Assembly: GCF_023701745.1 (NCBI RefSeq)
Contig: NZ_JAJOZB010000001.1
Span: 5,803,501 to 5,867,500 of the forward strand
Direction of reading: 5' to 3'
DNA: 64,000 bases
Origin: Streptomyces sp. RKAG293
GTDB lineage: Bacteria > Actinomycetota > Actinomycetes > Streptomycetales > Streptomycetaceae
Under the pieces are notes generated by a model. It saw only the letters and a program-made list of their open reading frames with translations, had not been told where the DNA came from and made no database searches. Positions 41,429 to 49,561 of the stretch are shown here, one piece after another (position 1 is the first letter of the stretch; each line of letters starts with the position of its first letter). A program made the translations under genes and the position numbers.

Positions 41429-42847
41429 ATGAGTACCGCCCCGGACAGCGCAGTCCACGCCTACATCGACGCCCACCGTTCCGCGTTCCTCGCCGACCTC
41501 GTCGAGTGGCTGCGGATCCCGTCCGTCTCCGCGGACCCCGACCGTGCGGACGACGTGCTGGGCAGCGCGCGATGGCTGGCGTCGAAGCTGGCGGAGACCG
41601 GCTTCCCGACCGCCGAGGTCTGGGAGAGCGACGGGCTGCCGGCGGTCTTCGCCGAGTGGCCGTCCGGCGACCCGCAGGCGCCGACGGTGCTGGTCTACGG
41701 CCACCATGACGTGCAGCCCGCCGCCCGCGAGGACGGCTGGGACACCGACCCGTTCGAGCCGCACACCGCCGACGGCCGGATCTACGCCCGGGGCGCGGCC
41801 GACGACAAGGGCCAGGTCCTCTTCCACACGCTGGGCCTGCGCGCCCACCTCGCCGCGACCGGCAGGACCGCGCCGGCCGTGAACCTCAAGCTGCTGATCG
41901 AGGGCGAGGAGGAGTCCGGCTCGCCGAACTTCCTCACCCTGATCCGGAAGCACGCCGACCGGCTCGCCTGCGACGCGGTGATCGTCTCCGACACCGGCAT
42001 GTGGTCGGAGGACACCCCGACCGTCTGCACCGGCATGCGCGGTCTGGCCGACTGCCAGGTCGATCTGTACGGGCCCGACCAGGACATCCACTCGGGTTCG
42101 TTCGGCGGCGCGGTGCCCAACCCCGCCACCGAGGCCGCCCGGCTGGTCGCCGCGCTGCACGACGACGACCGGCGGGTGGCGATCCCGGGGTTCTACGACG
42201 GTGCCGTCGAGCTGACCGCGCGCGAGCGGGAGCTCTTCGCGGCGCTGCCGTTCGAGGAGTCGCGCTGGCTGAGCACCGCCAAGTCCCACGGGGCGCTCGG
42301 CGAGGCGGACCACACCACCCTGGAGCGCATCTGGGCCCGGCCGACCGCCGAGGTCAACGGCATCTACGGCGGCTACCAGGGCCCCGGCGGCAAGACCATC
42401 GTCCCGGCCTCCGCCCACCTCAAGCTGTCCTTCCGGCTGGTCGCGGGCCAGGACGCGGGCGCGGTGCAGCAGCTCGTCACCGACTGGGTCGCCGCCCGGC
42501 TCCCGGACGGCATCCGCCACGAGGTCACGTTCTGGGGCACCACCCGCCCCTGCCTGACCCCGCTGGACCACCCGGCGCTGCAGTCGGTCGTCCGGTCGAT
42601 GGGCCGGGCCTTCCAGCAGGAGATCCTCTTCACCCGCGAGGGCGGTTCAGGACCGGCCGCGGATCTGCAGGACGTGCTGGGTGTGCCGGTGCTGTTCCTG
42701 GGCATCTCCGTACCGTCCGACGGCTGGCACTCGGTGAACGAGAAGGTCGAGCTCGACCTCCTCTTCAAGGGTGTGGAGACCGCCGCCTACCTGTGGGGCG
42801 ACCTCGCCGAGAACTGGCGTCCCGCCTCCGCCGACGTCACCGGGTGA
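41429..42847 (+). CDS. M20-family dipeptidase
   Basis: A 472-aa zinc metallopeptidase. Metal and catalytic residues are in place: GHHDVQP (His92/93, Asp94), GAADDKGQ (Asp125/126), IEGEEESGSPN (Glu159-162), and a C-terminal PSDGWHSVNE His. The size and WDTDPFEP motif fit the dipeptidase (PepV/CNDP-like) branch that cleaves dipeptides in the cytoplasm. No signal peptide. It follows adnA by 51 nt but has its own predicted leaderless promoter, so it is probably not obligately linked to DNA repair. Confidence 0.9.
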   Translation: MSTAPDSAVHAYIDAHRSAFLADLVEWLRIPSVSADPDRADDVLGSARWLASKLAETGFPTAEVWESDGLPAVFAEWPSGDPQAPTVLVYGHHDVQPAAREDGWDTDPFEPHTADGRIYARGAADDKGQVLFHTLGLRAHLAATGRTAPAVNLKLLIEGEEESGSPNFLTLIRKHADRLACDAVIVSDTGMWSEDTPTVCTGMRGLADCQVDLYGPDQDIHSGSFGGAVPNPATEAARLVAALHDDDRRVAIPGFYDGAVELTARERELFAALPFEESRWLSTAKSHGALGEADHTTLERIWARPTAEVNGIYGGYQGPGGKTIVPASAHLKLSFRLVAGQDAGAVQQLVTDWVAARLPDGIRHEVTFWGTTRPCLTPLDHPALQSVVRSMGRAFQQEILFTREGGSGPAADLQDVLGVPVLFLGISVPSDGWHSVNEKVELDLLFKGVETAAYLWGDLAENWRPASADVTG

Positions 42848-42947
42848 CACCGCCGGCGCCACCGGCGCGCCCCACCGACACCAGTCACTGACAACGACAG
42901 CCGCGCAACCGCGTACCGCATGTACGCACGGGGAGTTGGAAGCAGCC

Positions 42948-43874
42948 TTGTCCGAGATCGACCTGTCAACCCAGCCGCTGGCCCTCGCCCAGACGGGCGT
43001 GGACCGCGCCGCCCACCACCGGCTCGACGAGGCCTGGCTGGCCGCCGCCTGGAGCCATCCGACGACCCGGGTCTTCGTCGTCTCCGGCGGCCAGGTCCTG
43101 GTCGAGGAGAAGGACGGCACCACCGAACTCGTCATGGTCCCGGCCTTCGACGCACCCGAGACCGAGACCCACCGCTACTTCCTCGGCATCGGCGAGGACG
43201 GCGTGCGGTACTTCGCGCTGCAGAAGGACGCGCTGCCGGGCCGGATGGACGACGTGGCGCGGGCGGCCGGGCTGCGCGAGGTGGCCGGGCTGCTCTCCCC
43301 GCTGGAGGCCGGCCTGATGGTGCACGCCGTCGCGCTGGAGAACTGGCAGCGGATGCACCGCTTCTGCTCCCGCTGCGGCGAGCGCACCGTCATCGCCGCC
43401 GCCGGCCACATCCGGCGCTGCCAGGCGTGCGGTGCCGAGCACTACCCGCGCACCGACCCGGCCGTGATCATGCTGGTGACGGACGACCAGGACCGCGCGC
43501 TGCTGGGCCGCCAGGCGCACTGGCCGGAAGGGCGCTTCTCGACGCTCGCGGGCTTCGTGGAGCCGGGCGAGTCGCTGGAGCAGGCCGTGGTCCGCGAGAC
43601 GGCGGAGGAGGCGGGGGTGGCGGTCGGCGACGTGACATATGTCGCGAGCCAGCCGTGGCCGTTCCCGTCGAGTCTGATGCTCGGCTTCATGGCCCGCGCC
43701 ACCTCCCCGGACATCCAGGTCGACGGCGAGGAGATCCACGAGGCCCGCTGGTTCTCCCGCGAGGACCTGCGCAAGGGCATCGAGTCCGGGGAGATCCTGC
43801 CGCCCGGCGGCATCTCGATCGCCGCCCGTCTGATGGAGCTCTGGTACGGCAGCCCGTTCCCGGCCGCCGGATAG
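42948..43874 (+). CDS. nudC: NAD(+) diphosphatase / mRNA decapping-type Nudix hydrolase
   Basis: A 308-aa enzyme that splits NADH/NAD+ to NMN(H) and AMP and can de-NAD RNA. Zinc ribbon: Cys140, Cys143, Cys158, Cys161 (CSRC...CQAC). Nudix box: GFVEPGESLEQAVVRETAEEAG (about 202-223). NudC-specific SQPWPFPSS motif at 234-242. TTG 42948 is chosen: GGAAG lies 5 nt upstream, and the protein then begins SEIDLSTQPLAL. The upstream open frame is a shadow of the dipeptidase end. Its place between adnA and mrx1/uvrD2 is conserved in mycobacteria. Ends at the convergent terminator at 43901. Confidence 0.92.
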   Translation: MSEIDLSTQPLALAQTGVDRAAHHRLDEAWLAAAWSHPTTRVFVVSGGQVLVEEKDGTTELVMVPAFDAPETETHRYFLGIGEDGVRYFALQKDALPGRMDDVARAAGLREVAGLLSPLEAGLMVHAVALENWQRMHRFCSRCGERTVIAAAGHIRRCQACGAEHYPRTDPAVIMLVTDDQDRALLGRQAHWPEGRFSTLAGFVEPGESLEQAVVRETAEEAGVAVGDVTYVASQPWPFPSSLMLGFMARATSPDIQVDGEEIHEARWFSREDLRKGIESGEILPPGGISIAARLMELWYGSPFPAAG

Positions 43875-43900
43875 CCGCGTCGCCGCGTCCCGGACAGCAC

Positions 43901-43930
43901 TCCGCCGGGGCGCGGGCGCGCCCCGGCGGA
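43901..43930. terminator. bidirectional terminator between nudC and mrx1
   Basis: Perfect 13-bp stem with GGGC loop in the 80-nt gap between the two convergent genes. Confidence 0.75.
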
Positions 43931-43954
43931 TGCGGGTGGGACCGGGCCGCGGGA

Positions 43955-44197
43955 TCAGACGCCGAGCTTCTGCTTGACCTGCGCCAGCGACGGGTTCGGG
44001 AGCGCCGAGCCGTCCGGGAAGAGGACGGTGGGGACCAGCTGGTTGCCGCCGTTGACCTTCTCGACGAACGCCGCGGACTCCGGGTCGTTCTCGATGTTGA
44101 TCTCCGTGTAGCCGATGCCCTCGCGGTCCATCTGGCCCTTGAGCCGACGGCAGTATCCGCACCAGGTGGTGCTGTACATCGTCACAGTGCCCGACAT
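43955..44197 (-). CDS. mrx1: mycoredoxin (glutaredoxin-like)
   Basis: An 80-aa thioredoxin-fold reductase. The active site is TWCGYCRRL (Cys13, Cys16), the CGYC form typical of mycothiol-dependent mycoredoxin-1; the cis-Pro region is QLVPTVLF. It reduces S-mycothiolated proteins in the cytoplasm. ATG 44197 has GAGGAG 9 nt upstream; the longer frame is not coding. It is divergent from uvrD2, sharing a 175-nt region that contains a DnaA-box-like nonamer. Confidence 0.9.
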   Translation of the reverse strand: MSGTVTMYSTTWCGYCRRLKGQMDREGIGYTEINIENDPESAAFVEKVNGGNQLVPTVLFPDGSALPNPSLAQVKQKLGV

Positions 44198-44324
44198 GGG
44201 TGTCCGCTCCTCACAAGCAGGTGGAATCGTCGATCGGAAGAACGCTGACCCTGCTCCGGGCATTCCTGGGCCCCCCGATGTCACCCCTTCCCCACCGCTC
44301 GCGGTCCGACAATCGCACCTCAGC

Positions 44325-44333
44325 TGTGGATAA
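44325..44333 (-). promoter_or_regulatory. DnaA-box nonamer TTATCCACA
   Basis: TGTGGATAA on the plus strand, i.e. a perfect TTATCCACA on the minus, 40 nt before uvrD2. It lies inside a 14-mer (AAAGTTATCCACAG) that recurs at 50852-50865. Confidence 0.6.
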
Positions 44334-44360
44334 CTTTCCCGACCGCCTCCGCGGACCTGG

Positions 44361-44366
44361 CAGCAT
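44361..44366 (+). promoter_or_regulatory. -10-like hexamer CAGCAT
   Basis: CAGCAT, 6 nt before GTG 44373; candidate leaderless promoter of uvrD2. Confidence 0.4.
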
Positions 44367-44372
44367 GGCGGG

Positions 44373-46577
44373 GTGACCGCACCAACGCACACCTCGCTCT
44401 TCCCAGCAGTACCGGACTCCCCCGACGCCGTGCTCGACGGGCTCGACCCCGAACAGCGCGAGGTCGCCACCGCCCTGCACGGGCCGGTCTGCGTGCTGGC
44501 CGGCGCCGGCACGGGCAAGACCCGGGCGATCACCCACCGGATCGCCTACGGGGTGCGGGCGGGGATACTGCAGCCCGGCAGTGTGCTCGCGGTCACCTTC
44601 ACCGCCCGCGCGGCGGGGGAGATGCGCGGCCGGCTGCGCCAGCTCGGCGCGGGCGGCGTCCAGGCGCGTACGTTCCACTCCGCCGCGCTGCGCCAGCTCC
44701 AGTACTTCTGGCCGCGCGCCATCGGCGGTGAGATGCCGCGGCTCGTCGAGCGCAAGGTCCAGCTCGTCGCCGAGGCCGGCGCCCGCTGCCGGATCCGGCT
44801 GGACCGCAGCGAGCTGCGGGACGTGACGGGCGAGATCGAATGGTGCAAGGTCACCCAGACCGTTCCCGAGGACTACCCGGCGGCCGCCGCGAAGTCCGGC
44901 CGTGAGGTCCCCCGGGACCCGGCCGAGATCGCCAAGATCTACACGGCGTACGAGCAGCTCAAGCGGGACCGCGGCGTCATCGACTTCGAGGACGTGCTGC
45001 TGCTCACCGTGGGCGTCCTGCAGGAGCGCCCGGACGTCGCGGACACCATCCGCTCCCAGTACCAGCACTTCGTCGTCGACGAGTACCAGGACGTCAGCCC
45101 GCTCCAGCAGCGGCTGCTGGACCTGTGGCTCGGCGGCCGGGACACCATCTGCGTGGTCGGGGACGCCTCCCAGACCATCTACTCCTTCACCGGCGCCACC
45201 CCGGACTACCTGCTCGGCTTCCGCTCCCGGCACCCGGAAGCCACCGTCGTGAAGCTCGTCCGCGACTACCGCTCCACCCCCCAGGTGGTGCAGCTGGCCA
45301 ACGGGCTGCTCTCCCAGGCCAAGGGCCAGGCGGCCCAGCACCAGCTGGAACTGGTCTCGCAGCGCGAGCCGGGCCCCGAGCCCGGCTACACCGAGTACGT
45401 GGACGAGCCCACCGAGGCCGAGGGCACCGCCCGCCGGATCAAGGAGCTCATCGCCGGCGGGGTGCGGCCCAGCGAGATCGCCATCCTGTACCGCATCAAC
45501 GCCCAGTCCGAGGTCTACGAGCAGGCGCTCGCCGACGCCGGGGTGCCGTACCAGCTGCGCGGGGCGGAGCGGTTCTTCGACCGTCCCGAGGTCCGCGAGG
45601 CCGGGCTGCTGCTGCGCGGCGCCGCCCGCGCCGGAGCCGGTTCCGATCCGGGGATGGCCGGCACGGAAGTGCCCGAGCACGTCAGGGCCGTCCTCAGCTC
45701 CCGCGGCTGGACGGCCGAGGCCCCCGCCGGGTCGGGCGCGGTCCGGGACCGCTGGGAATCGCTGGCCGCGCTGGTCCGGCTCGCCGACGACTTCGCGCTG
45801 GCCCGCCCCGAGGCCACCCTGTCGGATCTCGTCGCGGAGCTGGACGAGCGGGCGAGCGCCCAGCACGCCCCGACGGTCGAGGGCGTCACCCTCGCCTCGC
45901 TGCACGCCGCCAAGGGCCTGGAGTGGGACGCGGTGTTCCTGGTCGGGCTGACCGAGGGCATGATGCCGATCACGTACGCCAAGACCGACGAGCAGGTCGA
46001 GGAGGAGCGCCGGCTGCTGTACGTCGGCGTCACCCGGGCCCGGCTCCATCTGTTCCTGTCCTGGGCGCTCTCCCGCTCGCCCGGCGGACGCGCCACCCGC
46101 AAGCCCTCACGCTTCCTGGACGGCCTGCGGCCCGGTTCCGCGACGCGCGGCACCGGAAACCGCTTCGCGGCCGGTACGGGTGGCATCGAGCGCGGAGTGG
46201 CCGCCGCCAAGCGCAAGCGCGGCCCGGTGCGCTGCCGGGTCTGCGGCCGCACCCTGTCGGAGGCCGGCGAGATCAAGCTGATGCGCTGCGAGGACTGCCC
46301 GTCCGATCTGGACGAGGGGCTGTACGAGCGGCTGCGCGACTGGCGCATGGAGCAGGCCAGGGAGCTGGGCCAGCCCGCGTACTGTGTCTTCACCGACAAG
46401 ACGCTGCTGGCCATCGCCGAGGTCCGGCCCGGGGGACCGGCCGAGCTCTCCGCGATCGCCGGAGTCGGCAGCCGAAAGCTGGACAAGTACGGCGCCGAGG
46501 TCCTGGCGCTCTGCACCGGCGGGGATGCCGGCACCGGAGCCGGTGACGAAGCTGTTGCAGAAGAACCAGAAAAATAG
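44373..46577 (+). CDS. uvrD2: UvrD2-type DNA helicase with HRDC domain
   Basis: A 734-aa SF1A helicase for DNA repair. Walker A GAGTGKTR (44-51), FTARAAGEM, DEYQDVSP (about 236-242), TIYSFTGATP, and SLHAAKGLEWDAVF. The C-terminal part has the UvrD2-specific Cys4 motif (CRVC...CEDC, about 620-647) and an HRDC domain (LRDWRMEQARELGQPAYCVFTD to the end). The motor is shorter than UvrD1 because the 2B region is reduced, as in the mycobacterial protein. Its last codons overlap the AT-rich element of the wblC promoter. Confidence 0.92.
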   Translation: MTAPTHTSLFPAVPDSPDAVLDGLDPEQREVATALHGPVCVLAGAGTGKTRAITHRIAYGVRAGILQPGSVLAVTFTARAAGEMRGRLRQLGAGGVQARTFHSAALRQLQYFWPRAIGGEMPRLVERKVQLVAEAGARCRIRLDRSELRDVTGEIEWCKVTQTVPEDYPAAAAKSGREVPRDPAEIAKIYTAYEQLKRDRGVIDFEDVLLLTVGVLQERPDVADTIRSQYQHFVVDEYQDVSPLQQRLLDLWLGGRDTICVVGDASQTIYSFTGATPDYLLGFRSRHPEATVVKLVRDYRSTPQVVQLANGLLSQAKGQAAQHQLELVSQREPGPEPGYTEYVDEPTEAEGTARRIKELIAGGVRPSEIAILYRINAQSEVYEQALADAGVPYQLRGAERFFDRPEVREAGLLLRGAARAGAGSDPGMAGTEVPEHVRAVLSSRGWTAEAPAGSGAVRDRWESLAALVRLADDFALARPEATLSDLVAELDERASAQHAPTVEGVTLASLHAAKGLEWDAVFLVGLTEGMMPITYAKTDEQVEEERRLLYVGVTRARLHLFLSWALSRSPGGRATRKPSRFLDGLRPGSATRGTGNRFAAGTGGIERGVAAAKRKRGPVRCRVCGRTLSEAGEIKLMRCEDCPSDLDEGLYERLRDWRMEQARELGQPAYCVFTDKTLLAIAEVRPGGPAELSAIAGVGSRKLDKYGAEVLALCTGGDAGTGAGDEAVAEEPEK

Positions 46578-46609
46578 TTTGCGCCCGGCGAGGAAGTCCC
46601 CATAGCCTT
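46571..46609 (+). promoter_or_regulatory. wblC leader promoter with AT-rich activator element
   Basis: AT-rich AAAAATAGT (46571-46579) directly abuts a TTGCGC -35 (46580-46585). After 18 nt comes a TAGCCT -10 (46604-46609). An AT-rich block immediately upstream of the -35 is the known target of the WhiB7/WblC AT-hook with the main sigma factor, consistent with autoregulation. No other AT-rich stretch of this kind occurs nearby. Confidence 0.6.
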
Positions 46610-46710
46610 CCGGAGCACGGTCACTGCGGCTCTTCCAAGAGCCGGGGAGATCGTGATGTACTGACCAAGCACCACAGGCCCTACGAGACGCCGAGAGGAG
46701 GCGAAGACCC

Positions 46711-47019
46711 GTGACCATCAACTTCGAGAACGTGAAAATGACCGATCGTCCGGTTGTCGTCGCCACCTGCCCGCTCGGCTCCCCGCTGCCCGGCACCGGT
46801 ATGTCCGGTGCCCCGGCTCTGCGCCTGGCTTCCATCGCGGAACTCTCGATCCGCGAGCGCAGTGAGCGAGCGACCAAGGCACCGGCAGTACGGGAGACGA
46901 AGGCCCAGGCCTATGTCTTCACGCCCGGCGGTGCCGGTCACAGCACAAATGGACAGAAGCAGCAGCACCTCTCGATGTGGGCCTTCCGCGGGCTCGAACC
47001 CTGGAGCGATCCAGTCTGA
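46711..47019 (+). CDS. leader ORF of wblC (uORF)
   Basis: A 102-codon ORF starting at GTG behind a strong AGGAGG (9-nt spacing), about 100 nt downstream of the predicted transcription start. Its codons 92-94 (FRG) encode the RNA segment TTCCGCGG that can act as antiterminator, and its stop codon lies inside a hairpin just before the wblC terminator. The peptide (MTINFENVKMTDRPVVVAT at the start, LSMWAFRGLEPWSDPV at the end) has a basic, Ser/Arg/Lys-rich middle and no domain I recognise. Role: sensing ribosome stalling so that wblC is expressed. It might also be an ordinary small protein. Confidence 0.7.
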   Translation: MTINFENVKMTDRPVVVATCPLGSPLPGTGMSGAPALRLASIAELSIRERSERATKAPAVRETKAQAYVFTPGGAGHSTNGQKQQHLSMWAFRGLEPWSDPV

Positions 47020-47087
47020 TCGACGATCAGACCGGCACCTTCCAGGGCCGCGGAATCCCAGACCGGGATCCGCGGCCCTTTTGTTTT
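46984..47087 (+). promoter_or_regulatory. ribosome-mediated transcription attenuator upstream of wblC
   Basis: Terminator: stem 47045-47059/47065-47078 (one bulge) followed by TTTTGTTTT. Its left arm CCGCGGAA (47048-47055) can instead pair with TTCCGCGG at 46984-46991, inside the leader ORF. Between them, hairpins CTGGA/TCCAG (47001-47014) and GTCTGAT/ATCAGAC (47014-47032) give further alternatives. Ribosomes translating the ORF end would cover 46984-46991 and let the terminator form. Ribosomes stalled upstream would leave it free to pair with the left arm, preventing termination. Confidence 0.75.
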
Positions 47088-47145
47088 CTCCAGCCGAACC
47101 ACCGGCCCACCCGGCCGGACCAGACAGACGAGGAACACCAAGACC

Positions 47146-47505
47146 GTGCATGCCACCCCGCACGCCCCGTCCGTATCGCCCACAGACCCGCTCCCCCCGC
47201 CCGCGGTCCACTCGGAGGTCCCGTTGCTGCCCCTGACCGAGCTCGATGACGAAATCGAGCGCCTCGGTGTACCCGTCCCCTGCCGGACCTACGACCCGGA
47301 GGTCTTCTTCGCGGAGTCCCCGGCCGACGTCGAGTACGCCAAGTCGCTGTGCCAGACCTGTCCCGTCCGCGAGGCCTGCCTCGCCGGTGCGAAGGACCGC
47401 CGTGAGCCTTGGGGCGTCTGGGGTGGAGAGCTCTTCATCCAGGGCGTCGTCGTAGCCCGCAAGCGGCCCCGTGGCCGTCCGCGCAAGAACGCAGTAGCGG
47501 TGTGA
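47146..47505 (+). CDS. wblC: WhiB-like regulator WblC (WhiB7)
   Basis: A 119-aa iron-sulfur transcription factor that activates intrinsic antibiotic-resistance genes. The four cluster cysteines are Cys46, Cys69, Cys72 and Cys78; the turn GVWGG is at 90-94; and the AT-hook RGRPRK at 109-114 is specific to the WhiB7/WblC subclass. It acts with the principal sigma factor at promoters with AT-rich sequences upstream of -35, such as its own. The GTG start has GAGGA about 11 nt away. Control by promoter autoregulation and leader attenuation is visible in the 570 nt upstream. Confidence 0.95.
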   Translation: MHATPHAPSVSPTDPLPPPAVHSEVPLLPLTELDDEIERLGVPVPCRTYDPEVFFAESPADVEYAKSLCQTCPVREACLAGAKDRREPWGVWGGELFIQGVVVARKRPRGRPRKNAVAV

Positions 47506-47567
47506 ACACCAGCACCGTAGGAACCGTCGACCGACCCCTGACGCACGACCCGAAGAAGCAGGTCCCC

Positions 47568-47828
47568 ATGAACCCCTCCACAGAAGTGGCGCACGCCACC
47601 GAAGCCTCCCGACACACCTCCGGCGCGTACAGCGCCCGCCAGAACAGGAACCTCGAAATGCAACTCATGCCAGAAGCCTTGGCACGTGCCCATATGCAAC
47701 AACGCCTCTACGAGGCAGAGCACGAACGTCAGGCCCTTCGACTGGTGTCGGCCCGCCGGCTCCAGCGCCGGGCCGAACGAGTGTCGCTGCGCGCCCGCCG
47801 TGCGCTGGCGATGGCCGTCATGCAGTAA
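47568..47828 (+). CDS. small basic helical protein downstream of wblC
   Basis: An 86-aa protein, largely alpha-helical and rich in Arg/Glu/Ala (ALARAHMQQRLYEAEHERQALR, then RRLQRRAERVSLRARRAL), no named family. ATG 47568 is chosen; an in-frame GTG at 47502 overlaps the wblC stop by 4 nt and would couple translation. It is therefore probably co-expressed with wblC and its function may belong to the same stress response. It ends 68 nt before a strong terminator. Confidence 0.6.
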   Translation: MNPSTEVAHATEASRHTSGAYSARQNRNLEMQLMPEALARAHMQQRLYEAEHERQALRLVSARRLQRRAERVSLRARRALAMAVMQ

Positions 47829-47896
47829 TCAGCGGCAGACACGCTCCAACGGCCGCACACCAGCGGCCGGGTAACACCACTCCGTGCCACAGCGAA

Positions 47897-47934
47897 CACC
47901 GCGGGGCCGGTCCGAAAGGACCGGCCCCGCGGTG
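47897..47934 (+). terminator. strong intrinsic hairpin ending the wblC unit
   Basis: Perfect 17-bp stem, GAAA tetraloop. Confidence 0.8.
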
Positions 47935-47966
47935 CGTTACGGCGTATTTACGGGCACTGGGAGAGG

Positions 47967-47972
47967 TATCGT
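47967..47972 (+). promoter_or_regulatory. -10-like hexamer TATCGT
   Basis: TATCGT, 6 nt before GTG 47979. Confidence 0.5.
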
Positions 47973-47978
47973 CGCCAA

Positions 47979-48176
47979 GTGGACCAGAAGACTCAGCACA
48001 ACCGGGTCGGGACTGCCCAGACGACGACGTGCGCGCGCTGCGGTGCCGTCGAAGAGGGTCTGCCGATCACCTGGACCTGCTCCGTGGAGAACAGCCGGCG
48101 CGTCTATTTCTGTGACCGGTGCGGCCGGGAGAACCTCCGCAGTATCGAAGGTCGTCTCGACTCCTCCTGGTGGTAG
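47979..48176 (+). CDS. small zinc-ribbon protein
   Basis: A 65-aa protein with five cysteines: Cys18/Cys21 (CARC), Cys34, and Cys45/Cys48 (CDRC), which suits one zinc-ribbon site. The start is basic (MDQKTQHNRVG) and the end is ESS-WW-like (LDSSWW). Similar small zinc-ribbon genes are common in Streptomyces, with no known function; nucleic-acid or protein binding is possible. It lies tail-to-tail with the ABC1-family gene 15 nt away. Confidence 0.75.
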   Translation: MDQKTQHNRVGTAQTTTCARCGAVEEGLPITWTCSVENSRRVYFCDRCGRENLRSIEGRLDSSWW

Positions 48177-48191
48177 CTGCCCGCGCGGTGG

Positions 48192-49541
48192 TCACGCCGA
48201 CTCCGCCGCCCCACCGGCGTCGAAGCCCGGCAGCCACTCCAGCAGTTCGTCGCGCAGCCGCACCGTCGCGCCCAGCTGGCACAGGACGCCGATGGTGCTC
48301 AAGGTCACGCGGTGGATCAGCAGATACGACGGCGGCAGGTTCAGCTGCTTGCCCAACTGATGGGCGGGCGAGCGCGGATCGGCGATCCGTGCCGCCTGGG
48401 CCCGCATCCAGCTGCGGACGAAGGTGAACTCCTCGGATCCGGCCGGCTCGATGATCGGCCGCAGATAGTCCAGCACCGCGTCCGGGCGCAGCTTGATCGA
48501 CGGCCGGACGAAGCCCTCCTGACGGAGCATCGCGTGCACCGACTCGGCGTCGCCCTCCAGCGCCAGCCGCAGCGCGGTGCCGATCGGCAGCGGCAGCCCG
48601 TCGGGCAGCCGGTCCACCGTCCCGAAGTCCAGCACGCCCAGCCGCCAGCCCTCGGCGGGGCCGTCGTCCACCAGCAGCCGGAAGTTTCCGGGGTGCGGGT
48701 CGGCGTGCAGCAGCCCGGTACGCGCCGGGCCCGCGAACAGGAAGCGCGCCAGCAGCTGGCCGGCCCGGTCCCGCTGCTCCTGGGTGCCCTTGGCGATCAC
48801 CTCGGCCATGGGCACGCCGTCCATCCACTCGGTGACCAGGACCTGATCGGCCTGGTGCACCACATCGGGCACCGAGACATCGGGGTCGCCGGCGAACTCC
48901 GCGGCATGGGCGTGCTGCGCCTGTGCCTCCAGCTCGTAGTCCAGCTCCTCCGAGACCCGGGCGCGCAGCTCGGCGATGAGCGGCTTGATGTCCATCCCCG
49001 GGATGAGCGGACCGAACAGCCGCGCCACCCGGCCCAGTTGGGACAGGTCGGAGAGGAGGGCCGCCCCGGCGCCCGGGTACTGCACCTTCACCGCCACCGC
49101 CCGGCCGTCGTGCCACACCGCGCGGTGCACCTGGCCGATCGAGGCGGCCGCGGCCGGAGTCTCGTCGAATTCGGTGAACAGCTCCCGCCAGTCCGCGCCC
49201 AGCCGCTCGGCCAGCACCTTGCGCACGGTGCCGACGGGCATCGGCGGCGCGGAGTCCTGCAGTTTGGTGAGCGCGGCCCGGTACGGACCGGCCACGTCCT
49301 CGGGCAGCGCGGCCTCGAACACCGACAGCGCCTGGCCGAACTTCATGGCCCCGCCCTTGAGCTCTCCGAGCACCTTGAACAGCTGCTCGGCCGTGCGTTC
49401 CTGCAGTTCGCTCGCGACGACCTCGGCGGGACGACCGCCCAGCCGCTTGCCCAGCCCGAGTGTGGCGCGGCCCGCGAACCCCAGGGGGAGCGCGGCCAGT
49501 TTCGCGGTGCGAGTCACCGCCTTACGAGGAAGATCAGACAT
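48192..49541 (-). CDS. ABC1/AarF (UbiB-like) kinase family protein
   Basis: A 449-aa atypical kinase. The KxGQ motif is KFGQ (67-70), an Ala-rich loop AAAASIGQVHRA follows, the catalytic loop is LLHADPHPGNFRLL, and the metal motif is VLDFGTVDRL. The family controls lipid or quinone-related metabolism in other organisms, but the bacterial role in actinobacteria is unclear. Start ATG 49541 has AGAGGAG a few nt upstream; an in-frame GTG at 49565 overlaps the ThiF-like stop (GTGA) and is an alternative. It follows the ThiF-like gene directly, probably in one operon. Mycobacterial homologue lies beside whiB7. Confidence 0.88.
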   Translation of the reverse strand: MSDLPRKAVTRTAKLAALPLGFAGRATLGLGKRLGGRPAEVVASELQERTAEQLFKVLGELKGGAMKFGQALSVFEAALPEDVAGPYRAALTKLQDSAPPMPVGTVRKVLAERLGADWRELFTEFDETPAAAASIGQVHRAVWHDGRAVAVKVQYPGAGAALLSDLSQLGRVARLFGPLIPGMDIKPLIAELRARVSEELDYELEAQAQHAHAAEFAGDPDVSVPDVVHQADQVLVTEWMDGVPMAEVIAKGTQEQRDRAGQLLARFLFAGPARTGLLHADPHPGNFRLLVDDGPAEGWRLGVLDFGTVDRLPDGLPLPIGTALRLALEGDAESVHAMLRQEGFVRPSIKLRPDAVLDYLRPIIEPAGSEEFTFVRSWMRAQAARIADPRSPAHQLGKQLNLPPSYLLIHRVTLSTIGVLCQLGATVRLRDELLEWLPGFDAGGAAESA

Positions 49542-49561
49542 GCGCTCCTCTTTCCCGTCGG

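Noticed and set aside
37526..42571. A 1681-codon open frame antisense to adnA, the dipeptidase and part of the second lipoprotein
   Set aside because: It mirrors the high third-position G/C of the plus-strand genes, is Gln/Arg/Gly/Val-rich without any domain, and crosses several well-identified genes.
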